The notes: generated by a model from the letters alone, not told the origin. Counted from the stretch's first letter, positions 34,099 through 43,624 are shown. The stretch is 64,000 nucleotides of DNA from JAITMY01 sp031549685 (GCA_031549685.1 JAVBPG010000022.1:19090-83089), one strand, 5' to 3'. Numbers and translations: made by a program.

Positions 34099-36336
34099 AT
34101 GATAGGACAAAGCAACAACAAGCAGCAAAAACCGGCGGACAAAACACCGCAGCGGAAGCCCAACAACAACGTATTCTGGATTTACGCCGTCATCATCGCC
34201 GGCATTTTTGCCATCAACTTTTTTGTCAACACCGGAGCGCCGGTGGCAACAACCTGGCGCGATGTGCGCACCCAGATGCTGCAATCGCATGACATAGAAA
34301 AGATTGTGGTGGTAAATAACCAGCGCAGGGTAGAGGTGTACATTAAGCCCGACCGGCTGAGCAAGTACGAGGATAAGTTCAAATCCCGCTTCAAATCGCC
34401 GGCCAAGCAGGGGCCGCATTTCTACTTTACCATCGGCGACAGCAAGGCCTTTGAGGATAACCTTCGCGAGGCGCAGTACGACATTGCCGAGAGCGACCGC
34501 ATAGAGCCGCAGTTTATCGACCGAACCGACTACTTAGGCGGCATCATCAGCTACCTCTTGCCCATTGCCCTGCTCATTGGCGTGTGGATTTTCATGTCGC
34601 GCCGCATGGGTGCCGGCATGGGAGGCGGCATTTTCAGCGTCGGCAAATCCAAGGCCCAGCTCTTTGACAAGGACAACAAGGTAAAGGTTACCTTTAACGA
34701 GGTGGCCGGCTTAGAGGAGGCTAAGGTGGAGATTATGGAGATTGTGGACTTCCTCAAAAACCCGAAGCGCTACACCGACCTGGGCGGAAAAATCCCGAAG
34801 GGAGCCCTGCTCGTAGGCCCTCCGGGAACTGGTAAAACATTGTTAGCTAAAGCTGTAGCAGGAGAGGCCAACGTGCCCTTCTTCTCGCTGTCGGGCTCCG
34901 ATTTTGTAGAAATGTTTGTGGGTGTGGGCGCGTCGCGCGTGCGCGATTTGTTCAAGCAGGCCAAGGAAAAGGCACCCTGCATTATTTTTATCGACGAAAT
35001 AGACGCCATTGGACGGGCGCGCGGCAACAAGCCCGCGTTTAACGCCAACGATGAACGCGAAAATACGCTCAACCAGCTGCTTACCGAGATGGACGGCTTT
35101 GCCTCCAACTCGGGCGTAATTATACTTGCCGCCACCAACCGCGCCGACATACTCGACCGGGCACTGCTGCGCGCCGGCCGCTTCGACCGTCAAATCCACG
35201 TTGACCTGCCCGACCTTAAGGAGCGCCTCGAAATCTTCAAGGTACACCTGCGCGGGCTGAAGCTTGTCCCCGAGTTCGAAATCGACTTTTTGGCCAAGCA
35301 AACGCCCGGCTTTTCGGGCGCCGATATTGCCAACGTGTGCAACGAGGCCGCGCTGATAGCCGCCCGCAAGAATAAGCCGGCCATCGACAAGCAGGATTTT
35401 CTCGACGCCGTTGACCGTATTATCGGCGGCCTGGAGAAGAAGAATAAAATTATTTCGCTTGACGAAAAGCGCACCATTGCCTACCACGAGGCCGGGCACG
35501 CCACCGTGAGCTGGCTGCTGGAGCACGCCAACCCGCTGGTAAAGGTAACCATCATTCCGCGCGGCCGCTCGCTGGGCGCCGCCTGGTACCTGCCCGAGGA
35601 GCGACAAATTACCACGCAGGAGCAGCTGCTCGATGAGATGGCCTCCATACTTGGCGGCCGCGCCTCGGAGGAGCTTACCTTCCACAAGATTTCGACCGGA
35701 GCGCTCAACGACCTGGAACGCGTAACCAAGCAGGCCTACTCCATGATAGCCTTCTTTGGCATGAGTCCCAAGCTGCGCAACATCAGCTACTACGACTCGG
35801 CAGGGCAGGAGTACACCTTCTCAAAGCCCTACAGCGAAAAAACGGCTGAGGCCATCGACGAAGAGGTGCAAGCCCTGGTGGATAAGGCCTACAAGCTGGC
35901 CAAGCAGGTGCTTACGCAAAACAAAAAGGGCCTGAAGCAGCTGGCCGAGCTGCTGCTGGAGCGCGAGGTTATTTTTAGCGAGGATTTGGAGAAAATATTC
36001 GGTAGGCGCAAGGGCGATGTTACCGACTTGGCCACCGATGCCGGTGCGCAGCCTGCGCTTCCGGCCGAAGCCGGTCAGGAGGCCGCCGCCGAGCCCGAAA
36101 AACCCAAGCGCAGGCGCGCTAAAAAGGCCGAGCCCGAGCTTACTGCCGAGGGCGAGGAGGCTGCAGCCGAGCACAAACCGGCGCAGGAAAAATCGCTGTT
36201 CGATGCCCCTGAGCCATCACAACCGGAGCCTGCGGAACCTACTGAAATAGCAGAGGTTACTGATACTACGGAACCTACGGAACCTACCGAGCCCATTGAG
36301 CCTGCGGCCCCGGGCGAAGAGGAGGAAAAGAAGTAA
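34099..36336 (+). CDS. ftsH: ATP-dependent zinc metalloprotease FtsH
   Basis: Membrane AAA+ protease that degrades membrane and some soluble proteins as a hexamer. It is 745 aa. Membrane helices at about 25-42 and 147-166 flank the periplasmic domain. Walker A GPPGTGKT is at 240-247, Walker B IIFIDEID at 295-302, and the zinc site HEAGH at 463-467. The last 90 or so residues form a low-complexity acidic, Pro/Glu/Ala-rich tail with TEPTEPTEP, longer than usual. It lies between rsfS and the DUF2007 and cdsA genes, a common Bacteroidota order. Confidence 0.96.
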   Translation: MIGQSNNKQQKPADKTPQRKPNNNVFWIYAVIIAGIFAINFFVNTGAPVATTWRDVRTQMLQSHDIEKIVVVNNQRRVEVYIKPDRLSKYEDKFKSRFKSPAKQGPHFYFTIGDSKAFEDNLREAQYDIAESDRIEPQFIDRTDYLGGIISYLLPIALLIGVWIFMSRRMGAGMGGGIFSVGKSKAQLFDKDNKVKVTFNEVAGLEEAKVEIMEIVDFLKNPKRYTDLGGKIPKGALLVGPPGTGKTLLAKAVAGEANVPFFSLSGSDFVEMFVGVGASRVRDLFKQAKEKAPCIIFIDEIDAIGRARGNKPAFNANDERENTLNQLLTEMDGFASNSGVIILAATNRADILDRALLRAGRFDRQIHVDLPDLKERLEIFKVHLRGLKLVPEFEIDFLAKQTPGFSGADIANVCNEAALIAARKNKPAIDKQDFLDAVDRIIGGLEKKNKIISLDEKRTIAYHEAGHATVSWLLEHANPLVKVTIIPRGRSLGAAWYLPEERQITTQEQLLDEMASILGGRASEELTFHKISTGALNDLERVTKQAYSMIAFFGMSPKLRNISYYDSAGQEYTFSKPYSEKTAEAIDEEVQALVDKAYKLAKQVLTQNKKGLKQLAELLLEREVIFSEDLEKIFGRRKGDVTDLATDAGAQPALPAEAGQEAAAEPEKPKRRRAKKAEPELTAEGEEAAAEHKPAQEKSLFDAPEPSQPEPAEPTEIAEVTDTTEPTEPTEPIEPAAPGEEEEKK

Positions 36337-36346
36337 GTTTTACAAT

Positions 36347-36550
36347 ATGGAAAAAGGTTGGGTAAAAATATACGAATCATCGGATCCAATAATGGCGGAG
36401 CTGCTCCGGCAGCACCTGGAGGAGGAGGATATTTATGCGGTGGTGCTCAACAAGCGCGACTCATCGTACGTATCGTTTGGTAGCGTGGAGCTGTACGTGC
36501 ACGAATCAAACAGGGATGAGGCGCTAAAGCTAATGAATGAAAAGCTATGA
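36347..36550 (+). CDS. DUF2007-type small protein
   Basis: 67-aa cytoplasmic protein. I start at ATG 36347 (MEKGWVKIYESSDPIMAELL), 10 bases after the ftsH stop codon; an earlier in-frame ATG lies within ftsH and gives no likeness. The pattern (a strand, then a helix with AELLRQHLEEEDI, then VVLNKRD and VELYV strands, then DEALKLM) is that of DUF2007, described as a putative signal-transducing domain. Its stop codon overlaps the cdsA ATG as ATGA, so translation is coupled. Its function is unknown. Confidence 0.85.
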   Translation: MEKGWVKIYESSDPIMAELLRQHLEEEDIYAVVLNKRDSSYVSFGSVELYVHESNRDEALKLMNEKL

Positions 36551-37356
36551 AGTGGAAGAACTTGCTTATACGCACGCTGTCGGGGGCGGTTTACGTGGCG
36601 CTGGTGGTAGGCTCCCTGCTTTGGTGCCCGCAGGCCTTTGAAGCAGTTATGCTTTTTGCCATGCTGGTGTGCATGCACGAGTTTTACTCCATTAGCCGCA
36701 CGCTGGGCGTAAAGCCGCAGTACGTCTTAGGCATGGTAATGGCAGCGCTGCTTTTTGTGGCGGTTTACACTTTGGCCTTTGGCCTGTGCTGCAACGCGTA
36801 CCTGCTTTTTGCACTTATACCTTTATTTACCCTGGTATTCTTTGTGGAGCTGTTTCGCAAAAGCGCGGCGCCTTTTACCAACATAGCCTATACGCTGCTG
36901 GGCTTAATGTACGTAGCCTTTCCGCTTTCGCTCATGAGCAGCGTATACAGCGTGGGCGGTATGCACCTCATGCTTAGCTTTTTTATTTTGCTTTGGGCCA
37001 ACGATACCTTTGCCTACCTGTTTGGCATTACGCTCGGCCGCCACAAGCTGTTCCCCAGCATTTCGCCCAAGAAATCGTGGGAGGGATACCTTGGCGGCAT
37101 ACTTTCGGTGGTGGTGTTCTCGTACATTCTGCACCGCGCATTCGACGACGTGGCGCTGGTGCACATGGTGTCGGTGGGCGTTATTATTTCGGTTACCGCC
37201 GTGCTGGCCGATCTGGTGGAGTCGATGCTGAAGCGCAGTGCGGGGATTAAAGATTCGGGCAAAATAATGCCCGGGCACGGCGGCCTGCTCGACCGCTTCG
37301 ACGCGGCGCTGCTGTCGCTGCCGCTGGTATTTGCCTATGTAATGGTATTTATGTAA
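36547..37356 (+). CDS. cdsA: Phosphatidate cytidylyltransferase
   Basis: Makes CDP-diacylglycerol from phosphatidate and CTP, the precursor of all glycerophospholipids. It is 269 aa with about eight membrane helices. The C-terminal CDP-diglyceride synthase signature reads SPKKSWEGYLGG followed by DLVESMLKRSAGIKDSGKIM and PGHGGLLDRFD. It overlaps the DUF2007 gene by 4 bases and is followed by psd, the last step of phosphatidylethanolamine synthesis. Confidence 0.95.
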   Translation: MKWKNLLIRTLSGAVYVALVVGSLLWCPQAFEAVMLFAMLVCMHEFYSISRTLGVKPQYVLGMVMAALLFVAVYTLAFGLCCNAYLLFALIPLFTLVFFVELFRKSAAPFTNIAYTLLGLMYVAFPLSLMSSVYSVGGMHLMLSFFILLWANDTFAYLFGITLGRHKLFPSISPKKSWEGYLGGILSVVVFSYILHRAFDDVALVHMVSVGVIISVTAVLADLVESMLKRSAGIKDSGKIMPGHGGLLDRFDAALLSLPLVFAYVMVFM

Positions 37357-37390
37357 AAATAATGATGTTCGAAGCTCGATATGTGATGTA

Positions 37391-37425
37391 GCAAAGTCGC
37401 ATGTCGTAAGTCGCATGTCGCAAGT
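37391..37425. repeat. Start-proximal degenerate repeat before psd
   Basis: Two 14-base units, GTCGCATGTCGTAA and GTCGCATGTCGCAA, lie 10 bases before the psd ATG. The unit is the complement of that at the OstA-like gene start. Confidence 0.6.
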
Positions 37426-37434
37426 CAATATAGT

Positions 37435-38085
37435 ATGACAATTCACAGAGAAGGAACCGCCACCATTGTAGTGGTGTTGCTGCTGTTAGCGGCCATTTGC
37501 ATGTCGGTATTTTACCTGCTGGGCTGCGGCATAATTTCGTGTACGCTGGCGGTTGCCGCCTTCATTTTCTGGTGCTGGATCATTCGCTTTTTCCGCATCC
37601 CGACGCGCCCGCTGCAGCACGACGATAGCGCCATTTACGCACCCTGCGACGGTAAAGTGGTGGTAATAGAGGAGGTATTTGAGCCTGAGTATTTGAACGA
37701 AAGGTGCCGGCAAATCTCCATCTTCATGTCGCCCAACAACGTGCACGTAAACCTTTACCCCGTATCGGGCGAGGTGGAGTACCAAAAGTACCATCCGGGC
37801 AAATTTTTGGTGGCCTGGCACCCGAAATCCTCTACCGACAACGAGCGCACCACGGTGGTGGTGAATACGGGCACGGCTAAAATACTGTTCAGGCAAATTG
37901 CCGGTGCTGTTGCGCGCCGCATCGTGTGCTACGCCAAAAAGGGCGATAGGGCGGTGCAGAACAAGGAAATGGGCTTCATTAAGTTCGGCTCGCGCGTGGA
38001 TGTTTTCATTCCGTTGTCGGCAAAAGTGGAGGTGGTGCTGGAGCAAAAAACGCAGGGCGGACAAACGATTTTGGCAAGGTTTTAG
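37435..38085 (+). CDS. psd: Phosphatidylserine decarboxylase
   Basis: Converts phosphatidylserine to phosphatidylethanolamine. It is 216 aa, the short form common in Bacteroidota. Two N-terminal membrane helices are followed by the core with YAPCDGKVVVIEE and ISIFMSPNNVHVNLYPVSG. The proenzyme is expected to cleave itself at Gly185-Ser186 in KFGSRVD to create the pyruvoyl cofactor. It lies behind cdsA; the connecting enzyme pssA is not next to it. Confidence 0.93.
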   Translation: MTIHREGTATIVVVLLLLAAICMSVFYLLGCGIISCTLAVAAFIFWCWIIRFFRIPTRPLQHDDSAIYAPCDGKVVVIEEVFEPEYLNERCRQISIFMSPNNVHVNLYPVSGEVEYQKYHPGKFLVAWHPKSSTDNERTTVVVNTGTAKILFRQIAGAVARRIVCYAKKGDRAVQNKEMGFIKFGSRVDVFIPLSAKVEVVLEQKTQGGQTILARF

Positions 38086-38099
38086 TAGGTTACACTAAA

Positions 38100-38162
38100 T
38101 GTCATTGCGGCCTTGAGCCGGAATCTCCTCACTTGAGATTGCGGATCAAGTCCGCAATGACA
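38100..38162. repeat. REP-like palindromic element after psd
   Basis: TGTCATTGCGGCCTTGAGCC opens it and GATCAAGTCCGCAATGACA closes it, so the ends pair. It lies between psd and the AI-2E family gene. Confidence 0.8.
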
Positions 38163-38179
38163 AAAGCGATGTAAATATT

Positions 38180-39322
38180 TTGAGCAAAGATTCTATACAA
38201 CAAAAGAAGTTTGCAAACTTTTCGATGAATAAGCTTGCACGCTACATCATCATCGCCGTGGTTACAGCAGCAGTGCTGGCGGTGGTGTGGTACTTCCAAA
38301 ACATTGTGGCCTACGTGCTGGCGGCGGCAGTGCTGTCGCTCATAGGCAAACCTCTGATGGATGTCCTTTCAAAGGTAAGGATCAAAAAGTGGCATTTGCC
38401 TCGCTTCCTTTGCGCCGCTATTACGCTCATAGCCATTTGGTTAATATTTGTTTTATTCTTTTACATTTTCATTCCCCTTATCCTTGAGCAGGTCAACGAG
38501 TTTGCCAAGGTAGATGTGGCGGGGCTCACCGCCCAGCTTGACGATCCGCTGCACAAGCTCGATGTGTGGGTTCGGAGCCACCTCTCGTCCGACCCCGATT
38601 TTTCGATTAAAACAACGTTGTACCACGAGGTGGAAAAGGTGGTGAATATGTCGCAGCTGTCGGGGCTGTTCGGCTCGCTGGCCGGCACCATTAAGGACTT
38701 TGGCATTGCTATTTTTGCTATTTCGTTCATTACCTTTTTCTTCCTCAAGGAGGATAAGCTGTTTTTTAGAACCGTGGTGCTCATTTTCCCGCAGCGCTAC
38801 GAGCACAACATTACGCGGGCGCTTTCGTCGGTCAACCGCCTGCTGGTGCGCTACTTTATCGGCATTTTTACCGACATGCTCTGCGTAATGACCTTGCTTA
38901 CCATTGGCCTTACGCTGGTGGCGGGCTTTTCGTGGCAGCAGGCGCTGCTTATGGGCTTGGTGGCCGGCGTGTTTAACGTTATACCCTACGTGGGGCCGCT
39001 GGTGGGCTACGCCTTCGGCATACTCATTTGCCTGGTGTCGGCGGTCAACAGCAGTATGGAGTTTGTGCCGATGGTAATCAAAACGGTGGCCGTGTTCTTT
39101 ACCGTACAGGTAGTTGATATGGCTGTTTTACAGCCCACCATATACTCCAACAGCGTGAAGGCGCATCCGCTCGAAATATTTTTGGTAATACTCATTGCGG
39201 GCAGCGTGGCCGGTGTGCTGGGCATGCTTGTTGCCATTCCCACGTACACGGTTATCCGCGTCTTTGCCAAGGAGTTTTTCAACAACTTCCGCGTGGTGCA
39301 AAAGCTCACGGAGAAAATATAA
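38180..39322 (+). CDS. AI-2E family transporter (PerM-like)
   Basis: Membrane protein of the AI-2E exporter/PerM family, about 380 aa from a TTG start at 38180, or 365 aa from ATG 38225 (MNKLARYIIIAVV), which I think equally likely. It has about seven to eight membrane segments, a cytoplasmic middle region with weak amphipathic helices, and the family's YVGPLVGYAFGI and AHPLEIFLVIL segments. Members have been linked to autoinducer-2 export or Na+/H+ exchange; the name is not proof of substrate. It follows psd after a REP-like element. Confidence 0.85.
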   Translation: MSKDSIQQKKFANFSMNKLARYIIIAVVTAAVLAVVWYFQNIVAYVLAAAVLSLIGKPLMDVLSKVRIKKWHLPRFLCAAITLIAIWLIFVLFFYIFIPLILEQVNEFAKVDVAGLTAQLDDPLHKLDVWVRSHLSSDPDFSIKTTLYHEVEKVVNMSQLSGLFGSLAGTIKDFGIAIFAISFITFFFLKEDKLFFRTVVLIFPQRYEHNITRALSSVNRLLVRYFIGIFTDMLCVMTLLTIGLTLVAGFSWQQALLMGLVAGVFNVIPYVGPLVGYAFGILICLVSAVNSSMEFVPMVIKTVAVFFTVQVVDMAVLQPTIYSNSVKAHPLEIFLVILIAGSVAGVLGMLVAIPTYTVIRVFAKEFFNNFRVVQKLTEKI

Positions 39323-39358
39323 GTAGACCGAGGGCAGTAGGCAATGGAGTGGGTAAAC

Positions 39359-39405
39359 CTTAAATTTTTGAATCTTTAATTCCTGAATCTTTGAATCTTT
39401 AAACC
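39359..39405. repeat. Start-proximal degenerate repeat before the M3 peptidase gene
   Basis: Four imperfect units of TTGAATCTTTAA/TTCCTGAATCTT end at the ATG of the peptidase gene. Confidence 0.6.
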
Positions 39406-41487
39406 ATGTTACGCAAACTACTCATTATTATGTCGATAGTAGCAGTTGCAGCTGTCAGCTCATGCAGCGAAAGCAACCCTTTTTACGGCGAATATACAAC
39501 CCCACACGAGGTTCCGCCCTTTGATAAAATAAAGCTGCAGCACTACATGCCTGCGTTTAAGGAGGGCATGAAGCAGCAGGCCGAGGAGGTCGAAAATATA
39601 GTGAGCAACGCGCAGGCGCCCACCTTTGCCAACACCATTGAGGCGCTGGAGTGGAGCGGAAAGCTGCTGGAGCGCGTCAGCCTTGTTTTCTTTAACCTCA
39701 ACGAGGCCGAAACGAGCGCCGAAATGGACAAAATAGCCGAGCAAGTAGCACCGATGCTATCCAAGCACCAGGACGATATGCTGCTCAACGAGGGGCTATT
39801 TGCCAAGGTAAAGCAGGTGTACGACCAATCCGCCGAGCTGAACCTAAACCTGGAGCAAAAAAGGCTGCTCGACGAAACGTATAAAAAGTTTGTGCGCGGA
39901 GGCGCCAACCTTGCGCCCGAAGCCAAGGAGCAGCTGCGCGTGGTAAACCAAAGGCTGGCCTCGCTTACGCTAAAGTTCGGGCAAAATGTGCTGGCCGAAA
40001 CCAACGCCTTTCAGCTGGTTATTGATAACCCGGCCGACCTGGAGGGGCTACCCCAATCGGTAATCAATGCCGCTGAGGTGGATAGCGGAAAGTGGGTATT
40101 TACGCTCAAAAATCCGAGTTTCATACCCTTTATGCAGTACTCGGCCAAGCGCAACCTGCGCCAGCAGCTGTTCAACGCCTACGCCAACCGCGGCAACAAC
40201 GGAAACGAGTACGACAACAACGCCGTAATAGCCGAAATAGTCTCGCTGCGCGTACAAAAAGCCAAGCTTATGGGTTACGAAACCTTTGCCGACTACGTGC
40301 TGGACGACTGCATGGCCAAAACGCCGCGCAGCGTGTACAACATGCTCGCGCGCCTGTGGACACCCACGCTACGTAAGGCTAAGCAGGAGGCAGCCAACCA
40401 GCAGCAGCTCATCAACAAGAGCAAGGAAGGCTTTGCCCTGCAACCATACGACTGGCGCTACTATGAGCAAAAAATCAAGCAGCAGAGCTACAACATGGAC
40501 GAGGAAGAGCTGCGCCCCTACTTTGCGCTGGACAACGTGCGCCAGGGCATTTTTACCTTGGTCGAAAAGCTGTACGGCGTGCAGTTCTCGCAGGTTACCG
40601 ATGTGCCCATGTACCACAAGGATGTAACCTGCTACAGCGCCCGCGACAACAACGGCGACTTCCTGGGCCTCATGTACTTTGACTTTTTCCCCCGCCCCGG
40701 CAAGCGCGGCGGTGCCTGGATGACCAACTTCCGAGAGCAGTCGTACCGCCACGGCAAGCGCATAGCGCCGGTCATCTCGCTGGTGTGCAACTTTACGCCG
40801 GCCAACGGCAATGTTCCTTCGCTGCTTACCCCCGATGAGGTAGAAACTTTCTTCCACGAGTTTGGGCACGGGCTGCACAGCCTATTTTCCAACTGCCAGT
40901 ACAAGAGCCAGGCCGGCACCAACGTGGCGCGCGACTTTGTGGAGCTGCCCTCGCAAATAATGGAGAACTGGGCCTTTGAACCCGAAATGCTGGCCCTCTA
41001 CGCCAAGCACTACCAAACCGGCGAGGTTATTCCCGCCTACCTTATTCAGAAAATAGTGAGCACCAAGCAGTACGGACAGGGCTTTAAAACCATGGAGTAC
41101 ATAGCCGCCTCGTGGCTCGACATGGATTACCACGTGCTGAAGGACAGCACCCGCATTAATACGCAGCAGTTTGAGCGCGCCTCAATGGACAAGCTCAAGC
41201 TCATCCCCGAAATACTGCCGCGCTACCGCAGCACCTACTTCAACCACATTTTCTCGGGTGGCTACTACGCCGGCTACTACAGCTACATTTGGGCCGAGGT
41301 GCTTGATGCCGATGCATTTGACCAGTTCAAGAAGAAGGGCGACATTTTCGACACCAGCGTGGCTACGGCATTTCGCAAGTGCATACTTGAGCGTGGCGGC
41401 ACCGAAGATGCCATGGTGCTGTACAAGCGTTTTAGCGGGCACGAACCCGACATTACGCCGCTGGTAAAGAGAAGAGGATTGGAATAA
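39406..41487 (+). CDS. dcp: M3 family peptidyl-dipeptidase (Dcp-like), exported
   Basis: Zinc metallopeptidase that removes dipeptides from oligopeptide C-termini. It is 693 aa. A signal with lipobox-like VSSC (Cys20) indicates export as a lipoprotein. The zinc site is HEFGH at residues 484-488, with the family context VETFFHEFGHGLHSLFS and the distal glutamate in SQIMENWAFEPE. The NPFYGEYTTPHEVPPFDKIK start is typical of Bacteroidota Dcp. It is monocistronic, preceded by a degenerate repeat. Confidence 0.94.
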   Translation: MLRKLLIIMSIVAVAAVSSCSESNPFYGEYTTPHEVPPFDKIKLQHYMPAFKEGMKQQAEEVENIVSNAQAPTFANTIEALEWSGKLLERVSLVFFNLNEAETSAEMDKIAEQVAPMLSKHQDDMLLNEGLFAKVKQVYDQSAELNLNLEQKRLLDETYKKFVRGGANLAPEAKEQLRVVNQRLASLTLKFGQNVLAETNAFQLVIDNPADLEGLPQSVINAAEVDSGKWVFTLKNPSFIPFMQYSAKRNLRQQLFNAYANRGNNGNEYDNNAVIAEIVSLRVQKAKLMGYETFADYVLDDCMAKTPRSVYNMLARLWTPTLRKAKQEAANQQQLINKSKEGFALQPYDWRYYEQKIKQQSYNMDEEELRPYFALDNVRQGIFTLVEKLYGVQFSQVTDVPMYHKDVTCYSARDNNGDFLGLMYFDFFPRPGKRGGAWMTNFREQSYRHGKRIAPVISLVCNFTPANGNVPSLLTPDEVETFFHEFGHGLHSLFSNCQYKSQAGTNVARDFVELPSQIMENWAFEPEMLALYAKHYQTGEVIPAYLIQKIVSTKQYGQGFKTMEYIAASWLDMDYHVLKDSTRINTQQFERASMDKLKLIPEILPRYRSTYFNHIFSGGYYAGYYSYIWAEVLDADAFDQFKKKGDIFDTSVATAFRKCILERGGTEDAMVLYKRFSGHEPDITPLVKRRGLE

Positions 41488-41561
41488 CTTACCATTTGAC
41501 CATGCACATTGATTCATTTTGGTAGGTGTGCATGATAAAATGGTACATGGCAGCTGAATAA

Positions 41562-42089
41562 ATGGCACATGGTATAGTTTTACGCGCCGTAGAGCCCCTG
41601 GATTTGGAGCTGCTTTACGAGTGGGAAAATCAGCCTGAGGTATGGGAGCACGGCGATACGCCGGCCCCCTTTTCGCGGCACGCCCTGCAGCAGTATATTG
41701 ATGAGGCGCAACGCGATATATATGCTGCTAAGCAGCTCCGGCTGATGGTGGACCTTGTTCCGGATGATGGCTCGCGCATAACCATCGGCACCGCCGACCT
41801 TTACAATTTTGACCCGCATAATGCCCGCGCCGAGGTGGGCATTCTCATCTTTGAGCAGTCGCTCAGGCGTAAGGGTTACGCCACGCAGGCCTTGCAGCAG
41901 CTTATCAGCTATGCATTTGAATCGCTGCACCTTCACCAGCTGTACTGCTCTGTGGCCGAGAGCAACACCGCCAGCCTTGCCCTTTTCCGGCAGCTGGGCT
42001 TTGAGCTTACAGGAGTAAGAAAAGCGTGGCGGAGAAAGAATAACCACTTTGAAAACGAAGTGTTTATGCAGCTGATAAGGGAGCGGTAG
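41562..42089 (+). CDS. GNAT family N-acetyltransferase
   Basis: 175-aa acetyltransferase of the RimJ/RimL-like branch using acetyl-CoA. The acetyl-CoA loop lies in LRRKGYATQALQQLISYAFE (RxxGxA), followed by the strand HQLYCSVAESNTASLALFRQ and LGFELTGV. The substrate may be a protein N-terminus or a small amine and cannot be told. The ATG lies in a region of imperfect direct repeats (AATGGTACATGGCAG, AATGGCACATGG). Confidence 0.88.
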   Translation: MAHGIVLRAVEPLDLELLYEWENQPEVWEHGDTPAPFSRHALQQYIDEAQRDIYAAKQLRLMVDLVPDDGSRITIGTADLYNFDPHNARAEVGILIFEQSLRRKGYATQALQQLISYAFESLHLHQLYCSVAESNTASLALFRQLGFELTGVRKAWRRKNNHFENEVFMQLIRER

Positions 42090-42134
42090 GAGCCTCTATA
42101 TACAATCAAACGGCTTGTTTTTCAGTACTATACA

Positions 42135-43298
42135 CTATATCCTTTTCTTTAGGTATTCGCTGGGCGTGTAGCCCGTTTGCTCCTTAAAAAAGTTGTAGAA
42201 CGAGGTGTACGACTTAAACCCTACTTGCTCCGATACTTCCCTGATTTTAAAGTTATTGCTATTCCCCTCCGATTGCATTCGCTGCATGAACTCGCTCATA
42301 CGGTACCTGTTCACAAAGGCGTAAAAGTTCATGCCGAAAGCCTCATTTATAATTTTTGACACATAGGTGCGATTCGTATTCAAGTATTTAGCCACATCAT
42401 TAATGGAAAGGTTTACCTCGCGGTAGCGCTTTTGCACCTCAAACAGCTCAATCAGGTCGCTGTGTATGCGGTCGCGGCTTTCGGGCGCCGGCCCCATGCT
42501 GCCGAACTTAACCTCGGGTTCAGCGCTGTCGTTGGGGTAGAGGAGCGGCTGGTGGTAGCCGGCAAAGAATAGCAGGAAGAGCGAGAATATGGTAATGGCT
42601 ATAAATATGAGCATCAGCGGCAGCTCCAGATTTTCGAATACGATAAAAAACATGGGCATGTAGGCGTAGCACACGTAGGCCAGCAGCGCCCAGTTGGCCC
42701 ACTTGAGGTTAACGCCATCGGTGTAGGAGTATTCATGCTTGATATTTTTTCGGTGAACATACAGCATCTTTACTATCATCGCTATGTACAACGTTGTTTG
42801 TACCAAGTAGGTGGCCAGCATTAATAGGGAGACAACGTTCGCGGGTTGGTGCATGTTGGCCAGCAAGTCGCTCCAGCGCATGTAGCACTCGGGCTCTTCG
42901 CATCCCAAGAGCTGCATGGTAAACGAGGCCAACACGAAAGCCATGGCCGGGCTGAGGTGCACCAGCACAAAGCGGGCCCTAACCTTCCACGGCCTGAGCA
43001 GCGCCACAAAGTAAAAGTAAAATACCGGAGCCGACATTACCCCGTAAAGCAGGTTGTGGTAACCCATTACCGAGTAGTCGAGCAGCGAAAAGCTGAAAAA
43101 GAACTTAATGATGTAAAGCATTGAATTGCCGGCCATAGCCAAAAAAACGTACTGGAGCGCCACCAGCGATCTGCTTTTGATTTTGCGCAGCGCAATGACC
43201 ACAAACATGCTCATGGCCGTAAAAAATGGCGTTAGGAAGAAAATGAGCATCAAGTAGTTTTGCGTATTGCTTAGCGTTTGTAGCGTGTCGTGTGCCAT
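42135..43298 (-). CDS. Membrane-anchored AraC family regulator
   Basis: 387-aa regulator. About six or seven hydrophobic segments occupy residues 10-235, and an AraC-type DNA-binding domain occupies about 290-387 (INDVAKYLNTNRTYVSKIIN, IREVSEQVGFKSYTSFYNFF, TGYTPSEYLKKR). It probably senses a signal in or across the membrane. It is divergent from the exported-protein genes at 43642-48949, and the spacer carries an array of TTTATACGC-like repeats that could be its binding sites. Similar membrane-AraC proteins occur widely in Bacteroidota with mostly unknown signals. Confidence 0.9.
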   Translation of the reverse strand: MAHDTLQTLSNTQNYLMLIFFLTPFFTAMSMFVVIALRKIKSRSLVALQYVFLAMAGNSMLYIIKFFFSFSLLDYSVMGYHNLLYGVMSAPVFYFYFVALLRPWKVRARFVLVHLSPAMAFVLASFTMQLLGCEEPECYMRWSDLLANMHQPANVVSLLMLATYLVQTTLYIAMIVKMLYVHRKNIKHEYSYTDGVNLKWANWALLAYVCYAYMPMFFIVFENLELPLMLIFIAITIFSLFLLFFAGYHQPLLYPNDSAEPEVKFGSMGPAPESRDRIHSDLIELFEVQKRYREVNLSINDVAKYLNTNRTYVSKIINEAFGMNFYAFVNRYRMSEFMQRMQSEGNSNNFKIREVSEQVGFKSYTSFYNFFKEQTGYTPSEYLKKRI

Positions 43299-43330
43299 GG
43301 TATGGTTTTATTAAAATTTCATGTATGCAA

Positions 43331-43624
43331 TTTATACGCTTTTCCAAAAACTACTTCCCCTTTTAGCTATATTTCTTACTCCTCTACAGCCAAACGCCAG
43401 CCTGCTTTTAATCACGGCTATGCCTCTTATGTCCGTTCTTGCCACTTTCAATAGCGTAAAAATACATCTAAGCGAAGCTTTGTATGCATACGAAAGCGGG
43501 TTTATACGCAGAACAATGCCGTTTTACGCTCCCAAATGTAGATTTATACGCAGCCAAACCGCTTATCTACCATAGCGTAGTACTTTTGTCCTGCTTTTTA
43601 CGTTTGATTGTTACACCTTTACGC
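43331..43624. promoter_or_regulatory. Array of TTTATACGC/TTTTACGC repeats, candidate operator
   Basis: Forward copies have their ACG at 43336, 43506, 43526, 43548, 43600 and 43621; reverse copies are GCGTAAAA at 43454-43461 and GCGTA at 43575-43579. Neighbouring forward copies are 20, 22 and 21 bases apart, about two helical turns, as for AraC-type direct half-sites. The array fills the spacer between the AraC gene and the first exported-protein gene and surrounds its -7 box. Which regulator binds is inferred from position only. Confidence 0.5.
43581..43588 (+). promoter_or_regulatory. Bacteroidota -7 promoter box for the exported-protein cluster
   Basis: TACTTTTG matches TAnnTTTG, 53 bases before the ATG at 43642. 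No TTTG is found at -33; three TTTWTACGC-like repeats end 30 bases upstream, which would suit an activated promoter. Confidence 0.5.

Noticed and set aside
43321..43575. 84-codon ORF in the AraC/GLUG spacer
   Set aside because: Its sequence is the TTTATACGC repeat array; the translation repeats FIRR/FIRS-like pieces from the array and looks non-coding.
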